A stretch of 64,000 nucleotides of DNA from Muribaculaceae bacterium (GCA_022508985.1 JAFLUA010000006.1:49177-113176), one strand, 5' to 3'; counted from the first letter of the stretch, positions 17,843 to 27,118 are shown. A program made the numbers and translations. Notes: generated by a model from the letters alone, not told the origin.

Positions 17843-19810
17843 TCAAAACATTTGGAAGTCGATAGATAGGACCTGAAACTCGGTGCGGCGGTTTATCTGG
17901 TCGGCAGCTTCTTGGTCGTCGGGCGATAGTGTCTGAATGAATTCTTCGGTGAGTGTGACGCCTTCTTCAAATTGCGGATATTCGCGCGCAAGTTTTTTGG
18001 TTATTGTCTTCGGGCGCGATTTGCCATATCCTTGGCTTTGAAGTCTTTCAGGTGAAATGCCTACCGAGATTAAATAATCTATCACCGAGCGGGCACGTCG
18101 GCTCGATAGGTTGATGTTATATTCTTCCGAGCCTTTGCGGTCGGTGTGCGATGCCATTTCGATGGTAACATTTGGGTTGTCGCGTAGAATCTGAGCCATC
18201 TCGTCGAGAGCGTCTTTTGATTCGGGGCGCAATGTGGCGCGGTCGAAGTCGTAGAAAATATTCTCAATAACAACAGGCTTTGTTATCGACGACAGGATGA
18301 AATCTACGCTATACTCGGCATCTTCTTCGGCGATATCGCTTGTAAATTCTTGCTTGGCATTCAGATAGTTTTTAGCGCCGGCCAGCATAACGTAGCTCAC
18401 ACCTCTGTCGAGCGGAAAAGAGAATGAGCCGTCGTCGCGTGCCACTTGTTTACGGTTGGTGCCATCGTTGCCGACGATACGTATAATAGCATTAGGCACC
18501 GGTTCCTCATCTTTATCGAGTACCCAACCCGATATTGTTATTTTAAGTTCCGGAAGCTCGAAAGAGAAAATATGGTCATAGCCTCTATTATCGGTGCGAT
18601 TTGAGCTGAAGAAACCGCTTTCACCATCTCCGAAGGTAATGCCGAAATCGTCGGCGGACGAGTTTATCGGTGTGCCCATATTGGTAACGTTCCAGCCGCC
18701 TGAGCGCGTCAGTTCGGCTCTGAAAATATCGAGGCCGCCATATCCCGGATGCCCGTTTGAGGCAAAATAGAATACCGAATCACTTCGGAACGTGGGAAAC
18801 ATTTCGTCGCCAGGTGTATTAATCCATTCGCCGAGATTTTCGAGTGAGCCTTGTCGTTCTTTTAGATTGATACGCCAGATGTCGAGACCTCCTTGCCCAC
18901 CCGGCATATCGGAGGTGAAATAGAGCCATTGACCGTCGGGTGATACCGCCGGATGTGCATAGCTCGACAGAGTGTCGTTTGTGATATCAAATTTTACGGG
19001 AGCACTCCATTTAGCATCTGAGCGCTGTGAAGTGTAAATCTCGACGCCGGTGTTGGCATTAGGTTCGCGACGTGCCCGGCTTAGATACATAGTGCTGCCT
19101 TCCGGTGAAAAGGCAATAGCGCCTTCATCGGCATCGCTGTTCACATCGCCTTCAACGGGTTCGGGTCGAGTCCATTCGCCGCGTTCGTTTTTGCCGACAA
19201 ACCAGATGTCACCTTTCTTCATGCCCGTAATCTCGCTCTTAGCGTTACCGGTAACCTTTTCGTTGGTAGAGGTAAAGTAAAGTTGGTCGTGAGATGCATC
19301 GGAAAAGACGGGAGAATAATCTGCGCGTCGAGAATTAAATAGCTTTGCGTTTTTCACCACATATCGAGTCGCTCCTTTCTTGTCAAGAGCCATTTGAGCG
19401 CCTATAAGTCCGTTTTGTGCGAGTTTGTCGGCCGGTTTCCAAGCAAGATAATCTTTATATGCTTTTATGGCGGCTGAGTATTTGCCGTCGGCGGCCATCA
19501 TCTGACCCATGCGCAGATATATAATAGAGTCGGGGTAGCCATATCGGGCAGCGTTTTGATAAGCTGCCGACGCGCGGGCATATTGATTGAGCCTGCGATG
19601 ACACTCTGCCATGCGAAATGCAACGACACCGCGTTGTTGTCGCTCTTCGCGCTTGGTAAGCTTATTATATATTTTGCGATAAGTGCGCGAGGCATCGTAG
19701 AACTCGCCGCGAGCCATTTGCTCATCGGCTGTGGCGAGCTTGACGCCGCGGCATGACGATAGCACTAAGGCGCTCAATAACAAGATAAATGTGAAATATT
19801 TTACTCTCAT
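17843..19810 (-). CDS. OmpA-family lipoprotein with TPR, PD40 propeller and regulatory-like domains (PorE-like)
   Basis: This 655-residue protein has a lipoprotein signal (LLLSALVLSSC, Cys near 20). TPR-like repeats span about 25-135, and PD40/WD40-like propeller repeats (SPVFSDASHDQLYFTSTN, AFSPEGSTMYLSRA, AVSPDGQWLYFTSD) span about 160-410. A carboxypeptidase-regulatory-like domain covers about 420-505 (ISGWVLDKDEEPVPNAIIRI), and an OmpA peptidoglycan-binding domain about 515-650 (IFYDFDRATLRPES, EMASHTDRKGSEEYNINLSSRRA). This order matches PorE, a type IX secretion protein that links outer membrane to peptidoglycan. Similar proteins also exist without that system, so a general anchor is possible. 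It begins the operon with the GSCFA protein and MurF-Alr. Confidence 0.85.
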   Translation of the reverse strand: MRVKYFTFILLLSALVLSSCRGVKLATADEQMARGEFYDASRTYRKIYNKLTKREERQQRGVVAFRMAECHRRLNQYARASAAYQNAARYGYPDSIIYLRMGQMMAADGKYSAAIKAYKDYLAWKPADKLAQNGLIGAQMALDKKGATRYVVKNAKLFNSRRADYSPVFSDASHDQLYFTSTNEKVTGNAKSEITGMKKGDIWFVGKNERGEWTRPEPVEGDVNSDADEGAIAFSPEGSTMYLSRARREPNANTGVEIYTSQRSDAKWSAPVKFDITNDTLSSYAHPAVSPDGQWLYFTSDMPGGQGGLDIWRINLKERQGSLENLGEWINTPGDEMFPTFRSDSVFYFASNGHPGYGGLDIFRAELTRSGGWNVTNMGTPINSSADDFGITFGDGESGFFSSNRTDNRGYDHIFSFELPELKITISGWVLDKDEEPVPNAIIRIVGNDGTNRKQVARDDGSFSFPLDRGVSYVMLAGAKNYLNAKQEFTSDIAEEDAEYSVDFILSSITKPVVIENIFYDFDRATLRPESKDALDEMAQILRDNPNVTIEMASHTDRKGSEEYNINLSSRRARSVIDYLISVGISPERLQSQGYGKSRPKTITKKLAREYPQFEEGVTLTEEFIQTLSPDDQEAADQINRRTEFQVLSIDFQMF

Positions 19811-19913
19811 ACATTATTAACGTAGACCGGGCCTTGTTATTGTAATATGACTGTGGCCTGTCGATTACATTCTACAGCCATGTTGCACGACCGTGATTTT
19901 CGTTAAACTTTTA

Positions 19914-19921
19914 CAAAGATA
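19914..19921 (-). promoter_or_regulatory. Candidate -7 promoter box for the PorE-like operon
   Basis: The minus strand reads TATCTTTG, an exact match, 104 bases upstream of the start at 19810. No TTTG lies at the expected -33 position. Confidence 0.45.
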
Positions 19922-20003
19922 CGAAACTTGCGCGACTTAAACACGTTGCACGCTATTTTTTCTAAATTTTTAGATAGTGCAATAATTTACGGCCGCACAG
20001 CTA

Positions 20004-20011
20004 TATCTTTG
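20004..20011 (+). promoter_or_regulatory. Candidate -7 promoter box for the 140-residue unknown protein
   Basis: TATCTTTG matches TAnnTTTG and ends 26 bases before the ATG at 20038. It sets the start: an in-frame GTG at 20011 lies inside the box and so would be upstream of the transcript. Confidence 0.5.
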
Positions 20012-20037
20012 TGCTTTCCCACTTAAAATTCAATGAT

Positions 20038-20460
20038 ATGTTTAGAAATTATTTGTTTTCCATTAGCGTGGACAGCATCTGTTATGCCGTGGATAAACTC
20101 TCGCCGGAGGTTTTGTCTTTTTCCGTTGAGCCTTACGTCGATAGGGCTTGGAGAAAAGTGCGCTATAAACTTAGAGGGTATGTTGTTTCTGCCAAGCGAA
20201 AATCGGGGCTTGATGGTGATTACTATGAATTGGTGATGACTCTGCCCGATGATGTATCGGCATGGTTTTGGCTTACATCAGATATAGAAGCCGCAGTGGC
20301 TGCCGAAGTCTTGTCGGTTATTACGTCTGATAGGGATATGAAAATGTTTTTCGATGATATGGCGGCAGATTTTTGCACTGCTCTTATAGATATTTGCAAC
20401 GAACTCCTGTTAGTTGACGAAATCGACACAGACACCGAACTGCAGACGAGCCGGATTTAA
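20038..20460 (+). CDS. Hypothetical protein overlapping a convergent porin gene
   Basis: This encodes 140 residues starting MFRNYLFSISVDSICYAVDKLSPE. I do not recognise a family. It has no signal peptide or membrane span and looks like a small soluble acidic protein with alternating strand-like text (YKLRGYVVSAKRKS, YYELVMTLP) and a helical C-terminal half (FFDDMAADFCTALIDICNELLL). A promoter box lies just upstream. The last 51 bases (20410-20460) overlap, on the opposite strand, the 3' end of the porin gene, so both C-termini are encoded by the same DNA. The composition and promoter support a real gene, but there is no homology evidence. Confidence 0.6.
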   Translation: MFRNYLFSISVDSICYAVDKLSPEVLSFSVEPYVDRAWRKVRYKLRGYVVSAKRKSGLDGDYYELVMTLPDDVSAWFWLTSDIEAAVAAEVLSVITSDRDMKMFFDDMAADFCTALIDICNELLLVDEIDTDTELQTSRI

Positions 20461-22437
20461 GGGATAGAATGGTACTGAGAAGTAATTGCTGCCTCCGAAG
20501 AGCCCCCTGTTGGCATGGGTGTACATGATATAGAATCGTGTGCGGCTTAACTTCATGTTAAGATAGGCGTTGCAGAAGGGATAGTTTCCTATCTTGTATT
20601 CGTTTTGATTGACAAAAGAGGCTAATGCAGGCTGATAAGCCGGAGCGTAGTAGCTTGTGTAGTAATTGCAGTCAACACCGAGTTGGGCGTGCAGGGTCGC
20701 TATTCTGAATAGCAAATAAAGGTTGGAATATACTGCGAGTGTGGGTAGGGCAATGATGTCGGAATTAGAGCTTGTTTGATATGTTATCGAGTTGTCCCAG
20801 TGTAAGATGCCTACCTTAAAATTCTGTTTAAGAGAAAGTGAAAGCACCTGAACCGAGCCGCCGTATTGCCGAGGCCCGTCGGCACCGAAATAAATATGGT
20901 TTTGGAGGTTGGAGAGGCTCGCCCTGAGTCGTGTGCCGGTGCGCCCGAGGCTAACTTCACCGCCAAAAGTGACGGTGCGACGCTTGCCGAAGTCGTTTTG
21001 CCATACATAGTGATTAGAGCGATAGCGTTGCGTAAGATAGGGCGCTGTTTCATTTCTGAACTCTCCAAAAGCCCTGATATCGAGACTATCGCCTATAAAC
21101 TTGAACCGAGTCGACACTTGGCCTTGCGCCTTTATTTCGCCTGCTGCTTCTCCGAGGAAACCGAGCTCGGCCGTCGCGGCATAGGTGAGGATAGAACCGC
21201 GTTGTTTTGTTAATTGAGCGCCTACCCATGCGAGTTGTTGTGTGGTCGATGGTGCGAATGTGCCAATGTTTTCAGGGAATGGCGTTAAATTAAGCTCTGC
21301 ACGGTCGAGTGTATCGGCCGGGAGTGTATAGCGACGCACTTGGTGTGTGATATAAGCCGCCAACCCGAATTTAGCGTACTTGTTAAAGCCTTCGAGCAAA
21401 GATATGCCGACAGTGTTCGATAGCGACCAATAATTAGTAACGTCGTTTGTCTGTGTCGGATCTAAATATATATTTTCGAAATATCGACTCATTTCCGATG
21501 TTGAAGTGTCGATAAAAAGATGTTTTGCATCTTTATAGCGCAACGTGTGTATAAATGAAGTAACCGGAATATAAGTGCGTACAACCGTTGAATCATCGTC
21601 GGCGGTCTCTTCGTGCCAGTAGCCTACTTTGTAGCGGTTGTTAACATAAATATCGGTGCCCCATATATTTGTGTGGGCATTGCTCAATTTTGTGGGTATT
21701 GATTTGGGATCGATAGTTGTAATACCACCTTGAAGCTCTGCTGGGTCGGTGATATACAGCATATCTGTAATGCCGCCGCTTTCTTTGTTCAGAATGTTTG
21801 ATTTGTTGAAATATGCTTGCAACTCATATCTGTCGCCAAGATATGAGCCCGACAATCCCCATGCAAAGCCCTTTGCGGCTTGATTGGAGTAACTACCCTT
21901 GGAGTAGGGATAGTCTATCATACCGCCTATCTGCGCTTTGGAATTTATATTTCCGGAAAAGATGCCTTGCAGACGCTCTTGGCTCGTTTCGCGAGTGCCT
22001 CCTGCATTGAATGAAAGGAGTGTCATCGGGATACGGGTATTGTAAAAACGCATTTTCTCGCTCGATGGTAGCCAACGGGCTGAGGCATCGCGGAAAAAGA
22101 AATCGCTAATAGCCTCGCGCTCGTGAAATATCATGTTTATGCCTTGTGCACCGTAATTACCGGTCGTAGCCCATGCCTCGCTTGCCGCCGAGGGTATGTA
22201 ATTGCGGTAATAATTTAGCATCAAGGTGTCGAATTCGGCCAATTCGCGCAACCCGAGAGGGTCGATGAGTTTCCACGAGTAAGAGAGCGATGATATCGGC
22301 TTTAATTTTTTCTCGGTAATGCCGTTGTGGCTATGGCCGAGATCGTGTTCCTGGCCATATACCGAGAACGAAAATGCATACACGAAACATATTGCTATGA
22401 AACGCGTAATCAATGCCGATGTCAAATTCTTTTTCAT
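20410..22437 (-). CDS. Putative outer-membrane porin (Porin_10 family)
   Basis: This 675-residue protein has a signal peptide (MKKNLTSALITRFIAICFVYAFSFSVYGQ). The body is beta-strand-rich with many aromatic-polar alternations (YELQAYFNKSNILNK, KVGYWHEETADDDS, YLLFRIATLHAQLGVDCNYYTSYYAPAYQPALASF) and ends in a strand, LQFGVCVDFVN. The block around DTLMLNYYRNYIPSAASEAWATTGNYGAQGINMIF is typical of the Bacteroidetes putative-porin family PF14121. The substrate is unknown. An in-frame GTG lies two codons upstream, but the ATG at 22437 gives the usual signal peptide. A promoter box at 22446-22453 implies an almost leaderless mRNA. Confidence 0.85.
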   Translation of the reverse strand: MKKNLTSALITRFIAICFVYAFSFSVYGQEHDLGHSHNGITEKKLKPISSLSYSWKLIDPLGLRELAEFDTLMLNYYRNYIPSAASEAWATTGNYGAQGINMIFHEREAISDFFFRDASARWLPSSEKMRFYNTRIPMTLLSFNAGGTRETSQERLQGIFSGNINSKAQIGGMIDYPYSKGSYSNQAAKGFAWGLSGSYLGDRYELQAYFNKSNILNKESGGITDMLYITDPAELQGGITTIDPKSIPTKLSNAHTNIWGTDIYVNNRYKVGYWHEETADDDSTVVRTYIPVTSFIHTLRYKDAKHLFIDTSTSEMSRYFENIYLDPTQTNDVTNYWSLSNTVGISLLEGFNKYAKFGLAAYITHQVRRYTLPADTLDRAELNLTPFPENIGTFAPSTTQQLAWVGAQLTKQRGSILTYAATAELGFLGEAAGEIKAQGQVSTRFKFIGDSLDIRAFGEFRNETAPYLTQRYRSNHYVWQNDFGKRRTVTFGGEVSLGRTGTRLRASLSNLQNHIYFGADGPRQYGGSVQVLSLSLKQNFKVGILHWDNSITYQTSSNSDIIALPTLAVYSNLYLLFRIATLHAQLGVDCNYYTSYYAPAYQPALASFVNQNEYKIGNYPFCNAYLNMKLSRTRFYIMYTHANRGLFGGSNYFSVPFYPLNPARLQFGVCVDFVN

Positions 22438-22445
22438 GTGCACTG

Positions 22446-22453
22446 CAAAGTTA
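22446..22453 (-). promoter_or_regulatory. Candidate -7 promoter box for the porin gene
   Basis: The minus strand reads TAACTTTG, an exact match ending 8 bases before the porin ATG. If used, the transcript would start within a few bases of the start codon. Confidence 0.5.
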
Positions 22454-22466
22454 CAATTTTTTTGCG

Positions 22467-22474
22467 TATCTTCG
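22467..22474 (+). promoter_or_regulatory. Candidate -7 box (one mismatch) for the nucleotidase/GH3 operon
   Basis: TATCTTCG differs from TAnnTTTG at one base and lies 20 bases before the ATG at 22494. It faces away from the porin promoter. Confidence 0.3.
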
Positions 22475-22493
22475 CGAGTGGAAACCTTTATCT

Positions 22494-24041
22494 ATGCCAA
22501 TGAAATCAAAAAAGATATTTTTACCTATAGTATGCATCGCTTTTTGTTTGGTGTTTTTTGCTACTTCGTGTTGCAAAGATAACAAGCTCGTGATATTGCA
22601 TACCAACGATACACACTCCCAAATTATTCCGGGAGATGATGGCTTGGGCGGTGTTATGCGTCGCATGGCTGTTATCGACAGTGTTCGTAAAGCCGAAAAA
22701 AATGTTTTGCTTGTCGATGCCGGCGATGCCGTTCAAGGCTCTTTATATTTCTTTCTGTACGGCGGGCAAGTGGAGCAGGAGATTATGAATATACTTGGCG
22801 TCGATGCTCGCATACTTGGCAATCATGAGTTTGATAATGGCATAGATTCGCTTGCCACAATACTTGCTCAATCAAATTCGCCTAAAATATCCACCAACTA
22901 TAACCTTGAAAATACCCCGTTGAAAGACATGTTTGAGCCATACATCATAAAAGAGTATGGTGGAAAACGTATCGGTATTATCGGTATCAATCTCGACCCA
23001 ACGGGGATAATAAGTAAAGGTAATTATGACGGCTTGGAGTTCCTCCCTATTGTGGCTACGGCAAATCTCGCAGCCGGCATCTTGAAAAACGCCGCCGGTG
23101 TCGATGCTGTGATAGCCCTTACGCACATAGGCTATAATCCGAGTGGCCTTGTGGGCGACTCTATCCTTGCTACAAACTCTCGAAACATCGACATAATAAT
23201 AGGAGGTCACTCTCACGACACTATTGACCCGACAACCGAAAAAGGCGCAATGAGAAGTAGCCTTATCAACCTTGACGGGCAAGAAGTTCTTGTTGTTCAG
23301 GCCGGAAAAGCCGGTCGTAATATAGGCAAAATCGAGATTAACCTCGACAGCCTTGGCAAGGGTGGCAGGCCTAAATATGAGCTAATACGCGTTGACGCTC
23401 GCTACGACGACTACTACGATAGTCGCCTTGCCGCGGTTGTAGATAAATATTCGATTGGCGTCGACTCGCTGATGCACTTGTGGGTTGGCGAAAGTCCGCG
23501 ACTACTCAACGACAAAGACAACGGCTTGCTAAACTATTTCGCCGATTTCGTTTTTGAATCGGCCAAAGGTTACGCTCCGGGAATAGATTTGTCGATTGCA
23601 AACAAAGGTGGTCTCCGTGCTGCTATCCCCGAAGGTAAATTTTCGAAAGGACATGTTATCAACATGGTGCCGTTTGCCAACTTCTTGACCGTAGTCGACG
23701 TAAAAGGCTCCGATTTGCTCGATGTGTTCAATGTAATGGCCGTTACCGATGGTAATGGAGTGAGCAAAAACGTAGCAGCCAAATATATAAAAGATGACAG
23801 CGGCGCACGTGTTACCGAAGTCAAAATAAATGGCAAAGCAATAACGGCCGATAAGGTATATCGTGTGGCCACTATCGACTATCTCGCAAAGGGCGGCGAT
23901 TATATGACCGGCTTGACGCGTGGAAATGTCGTGGCACAAAGCAAGAAAGCTATTTTTAATGAATTATTAGATTACATAAGCGATGGTAAAGGTGGCGTGA
24001 TTGGATGCGACACTGTGCCTCGCTGGAATATTGAAAAATAA
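22494..24041 (+). CDS. Lipoprotein metallophosphatase / 5'-nucleotidase (UshA-like)
   Basis: This 515-residue protein has a lipoprotein signal ending LVFFATSCC (Cys near 25). The N-terminal metallophosphoesterase domain shows VILHTNDTHSQI, LVDAGDAVQGS, LGNHEFDNG, ALTHIGYN and GGHSHD, the di-metal ligand motifs. The C-terminal 5-nucleotidase domain begins about residue 340, with SIANKGGLRAAIPEGKF and ATIDYLAKGGDYM. The family removes phosphate from nucleotides or related compounds outside the inner membrane. The frame is open to 22413, but those codons lack family sequence. A second ATG lies at 22500. The GH3 gene follows after 6 bases. Confidence 0.9.
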   Translation: MPMKSKKIFLPIVCIAFCLVFFATSCCKDNKLVILHTNDTHSQIIPGDDGLGGVMRRMAVIDSVRKAEKNVLLVDAGDAVQGSLYFFLYGGQVEQEIMNILGVDARILGNHEFDNGIDSLATILAQSNSPKISTNYNLENTPLKDMFEPYIIKEYGGKRIGIIGINLDPTGIISKGNYDGLEFLPIVATANLAAGILKNAAGVDAVIALTHIGYNPSGLVGDSILATNSRNIDIIIGGHSHDTIDPTTEKGAMRSSLINLDGQEVLVVQAGKAGRNIGKIEINLDSLGKGGRPKYELIRVDARYDDYYDSRLAAVVDKYSIGVDSLMHLWVGESPRLLNDKDNGLLNYFADFVFESAKGYAPGIDLSIANKGGLRAAIPEGKFSKGHVINMVPFANFLTVVDVKGSDLLDVFNVMAVTDGNGVSKNVAAKYIKDDSGARVTEVKINGKAITADKVYRVATIDYLAKGGDYMTGLTRGNVVAQSKKAIFNELLDYISDGKGGVIGCDTVPRWNIEK

Positions 24042-24047
24042 ATTATT

Positions 24048-27035
24048 ATGCGCAATTATCTCAAATTGTTAGCACTGCCACTGTGTTTTACAGCACTCGT
24101 ATCAACGGCAGTTACGCCCTCCCTCGAAAAAAAACATCAGGCTGATGCCAATCATTGGGCCGACTCAGTGTATAACACTCTAAGCGAGCGTCAGCGGGTA
24201 GCCCAACTCATCTTCCCTGGCGTCGTGCCTACAAATGGCGAAAAAACAAAAGCCACACTGCATCGCTATATCAGCGAAGATGGTTGTGGCGGCATATTGT
24301 TCTCAGAAGGCTCTATCGCCCAGTATTCCGAGATGATAAACTATGCTCAGTCACAGTCGTCGGTTCCCGTGATGATAACATTCGACGGAGAGTGGGGCTT
24401 GGCAATGCGCATTAGAGAGGAAACACCTCGCTATCCGCACAACATGGGCTTAGGTGCTATCACCGATTATCGTTTGCTTTACGACTATGGCGCCGAAATG
24501 GCACGTGAGTGTCGCGCTATTGGTGTCCATGTCAACTTTGCGCCTGTTGCCGATGTAAACACCAATCCGGCAAATCCCGTTATCGGATATCGCGCTTTTG
24601 GCGAAGACCCCGAACGTGTGGCTAAAGCTACGGTGGCTTATTCCTTGGGCTTGGAAGATAATGGCGTACAATCAGTGTCGAAGCATTTCCCCGGTCATGG
24701 TGATACCGATGTCGATTCGCACAAAGCATTGACGAGCGTAAACCATAGCCGTGAGCTCCTTGAGGCTGCTGATTTGGTGCCCTTCAAAGAGTATATCGAA
24801 GCAGGATGCTCGGGCGTGATGGTGGGCCACATATCAGTGCATTCGTTAGACCCGACCGATCAACCGGCTTCTCTGTCGCCGGTAATTACAAGCGATCTAT
24901 TGCGCAAAGAAATGGGCTTCGAAGGCCTTGTTTATACCGACGCTCTTGGCATGAAGGGAGCAACAGACAAAGCCGGACGCAACAATGCGTTGGCTTCGCT
25001 GATTGCCGGTGCCGACGTTTTGTTAAGCTCGAGAAACCCCAAAGCCGATATTGATGCCATTATGGCAGCCATCGATGCCGGAACAGTATCGAAGAGTGTT
25101 ATAGAAGACCGTTGCAAACGCGTCCTACGTTATAAATACCTCTTCTGTAAAGACAACACCAGTGTCGACACCGATATACAACGCCTTTACAATACGATAA
25201 ACTCTGCCGAGGCAGCATCGCTGATGCAGCGTCTGGCAGATGCTTCGATTACTGTACTTAAAAACGATAAAGATCTTTTGCCAATCGGCGACCTATCAGG
25301 CAAACGTGTCACTGTTGTCAACATTGGTGAAAAAGCCGACAATGCATTTACTAATACTTGCCGTCATTATGTGTCGGTTGGCGCGCATTTCACTAAGGGT
25401 GAAAACTTCTCGGCAACAACACTCGCCAAGATTAATGCCAACGATGTGATTGTGACTGCTGTTTATAACGACTCGGAGGCTTCGCGCAGCTGCTTGGCAC
25501 AAGTAGTAAGAGAAGCAAAGAAACCGGTTGTGGCTGTCTTCTTTGTCAATCCGTATAAGATGAAGAAGTTTGAGGCATCACTAAAGAATGTTGCAGGCCT
25601 TGTGTTGGCTTACGATGATGTAGAAGCATTGCGCGTAAGTGCCGGTGAGGCATTGTTTGGCGGCATCGAAACATCGGGACGCCTGCCGGTAAATCTCAAA
25701 GGATTGGCAAAAGTTGGCGACGGTATTACTTTGAAAAAATCGCGTCTTGGTTTTGCGCATCCCGTATCGAAAGGATTCTCGCCATGGCTTGCCGATAGCC
25801 TCGACGCTCTTATAAACAAAGGTATCGAAGTTGGAGCATTCCCCGGCTGTCAGCTCGTTGTAGCTAAAGGCGGCGACATTATATACGATGGTGCTTTTGG
25901 ACATCTGTCTACCTCGGCCGGAAGTAAAGCCGTTAATAAACAGACAGCCTACGACCTCGCTTCTGTATCAAAAGCCACCGGTACTCTTTCGGGTATAATG
26001 AAGGCCTACGATCAAGGCTTGCTAAACCTTGACGCAACACTCGGACAACTGATTCCCGAAATTACCGATTCGGCTAAGCAGACAATCACCGTTCGCGAAC
26101 TCCTCTTCCACGAAACAGGAATGCCGGCATCGCTCAATGTATTCGATGCTGTGATGGATAAAGACACCTACACCGGTCCTCTTACCACAACACGTCGTGA
26201 CAGCGACCACAATATTCTCATACAAAAAGGTCTCTATGGGCACGATCGCGCACGTCTGCGTACCGATATCCTCGGCACCCACAAGAGCGAGAAGTTCCCC
26301 GTTGAGGCATCGAAAGGTATATTTACCGGCAAAATAACATACGATACACTGATGCACCGCATCTACAACATTCCATTGCGCAAAAATAAATCGTATAACT
26401 ATTCTTGCCTCAATTTCTGCCTACTGATGGACATTGAGCAACGCCTCACCGGTCGCTCGCACGACGAATATGTAGGCACGGAAATATTTGGTCCTCTCGG
26501 TGCTTATCGCACAGGATACCGCCCGCACACATCTATTGGCGCCGATAATGTGGCTTCGACTGAAAAAGACACCTACCTTCGTCGTCAGACCTTAACGGGA
26601 TATGTACACGACGAATTAGCTAACTTCTCTGGCGGCCTGCAAGGTAACGCCGGCCTCTTCGCAAATGCCGAAGATATAGCTAAATTATGCCAGATGCTAC
26701 TTAATGGTGGCACTTACGGCGACAAACGTATCCTATCGGAAGAAACGGCTCATCGCTTTACCACAGAGACAAGCCCGACATGCCGTCGTGGCCTCGGATA
26801 TGATAAACCAGACAAAGAAAATCCCGATAACTCACCCACGTGCGACGAAGCTCCGGCTTCGGTATTCGGCCACCTCGGTTTTACAGGAACGGTATTCTGG
26901 GTAGACCCTGAAAACGAAATAGTCTTTGTATTCCTGAACAATCGCGTTAATCCTACTCGTGACAACGCGGCCTTTAGTAAGCTAAACATCAGACCTAAGT
27001 TGTTCAGTCTCGTTTATCGCGCGTTAGAGAAATAG
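24048..27035 (+). CDS. Secreted GH3 beta-N-acetylhexosaminidase-like enzyme fused to a beta-lactamase-type serine hydrolase
   Basis: This 995-residue exported protein has a signal peptide (RNYLKLLALPLCFTALVSTAV). Residues ~35-370 are a GH3 domain with NagZ features: the catalytic loop KHFPGHGDTDVDSH and nucleophile region YTDALGMKGA. Residues ~370-570 resemble the GH3 C-terminal domain. Residues ~590-995 are a class C beta-lactamase/penicillin-binding domain with SxxK in LASVSKATG, YxN in YNYSCLN and HLG in HLGFTGTVF. The fusion is known in Bacteroidetes. A role in turning over peptidoglycan outside the cytoplasm is likely, but substrates are inferred. It is co-transcribed with the nucleotidase and ends before a strong terminator. 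Confidence 0.9.
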   Translation: MRNYLKLLALPLCFTALVSTAVTPSLEKKHQADANHWADSVYNTLSERQRVAQLIFPGVVPTNGEKTKATLHRYISEDGCGGILFSEGSIAQYSEMINYAQSQSSVPVMITFDGEWGLAMRIREETPRYPHNMGLGAITDYRLLYDYGAEMARECRAIGVHVNFAPVADVNTNPANPVIGYRAFGEDPERVAKATVAYSLGLEDNGVQSVSKHFPGHGDTDVDSHKALTSVNHSRELLEAADLVPFKEYIEAGCSGVMVGHISVHSLDPTDQPASLSPVITSDLLRKEMGFEGLVYTDALGMKGATDKAGRNNALASLIAGADVLLSSRNPKADIDAIMAAIDAGTVSKSVIEDRCKRVLRYKYLFCKDNTSVDTDIQRLYNTINSAEAASLMQRLADASITVLKNDKDLLPIGDLSGKRVTVVNIGEKADNAFTNTCRHYVSVGAHFTKGENFSATTLAKINANDVIVTAVYNDSEASRSCLAQVVREAKKPVVAVFFVNPYKMKKFEASLKNVAGLVLAYDDVEALRVSAGEALFGGIETSGRLPVNLKGLAKVGDGITLKKSRLGFAHPVSKGFSPWLADSLDALINKGIEVGAFPGCQLVVAKGGDIIYDGAFGHLSTSAGSKAVNKQTAYDLASVSKATGTLSGIMKAYDQGLLNLDATLGQLIPEITDSAKQTITVRELLFHETGMPASLNVFDAVMDKDTYTGPLTTTRRDSDHNILIQKGLYGHDRARLRTDILGTHKSEKFPVEASKGIFTGKITYDTLMHRIYNIPLRKNKSYNYSCLNFCLLMDIEQRLTGRSHDEYVGTEIFGPLGAYRTGYRPHTSIGADNVASTEKDTYLRRQTLTGYVHDELANFSGGLQGNAGLFANAEDIAKLCQMLLNGGTYGDKRILSEETAHRFTTETSPTCRRGLGYDKPDKENPDNSPTCDEAPASVFGHLGFTGTVFWVDPENEIVFVFLNNRVNPTRDNAAFSKLNIRPKLFSLVYRALEK

Positions 27036-27073
27036 CGTGTAATACAAGAAGCTTTATACTACGACATTAAAAC

Positions 27074-27118
27074 GGTTGAAAGGGTGCCGCTACAGGCAGC
27101 CTTTCAATTGTTTTTTTT
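27074..27118 (+). terminator. Rho-independent terminator after the GH3 fusion gene
   Basis: A stem of GTTGAAAGG.TGCC pairing with GGCAGCCTTTCAA around a short loop is followed by a run of eight T. It lies about 40 bases past the stop codon at 27035. Confidence 0.85.
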
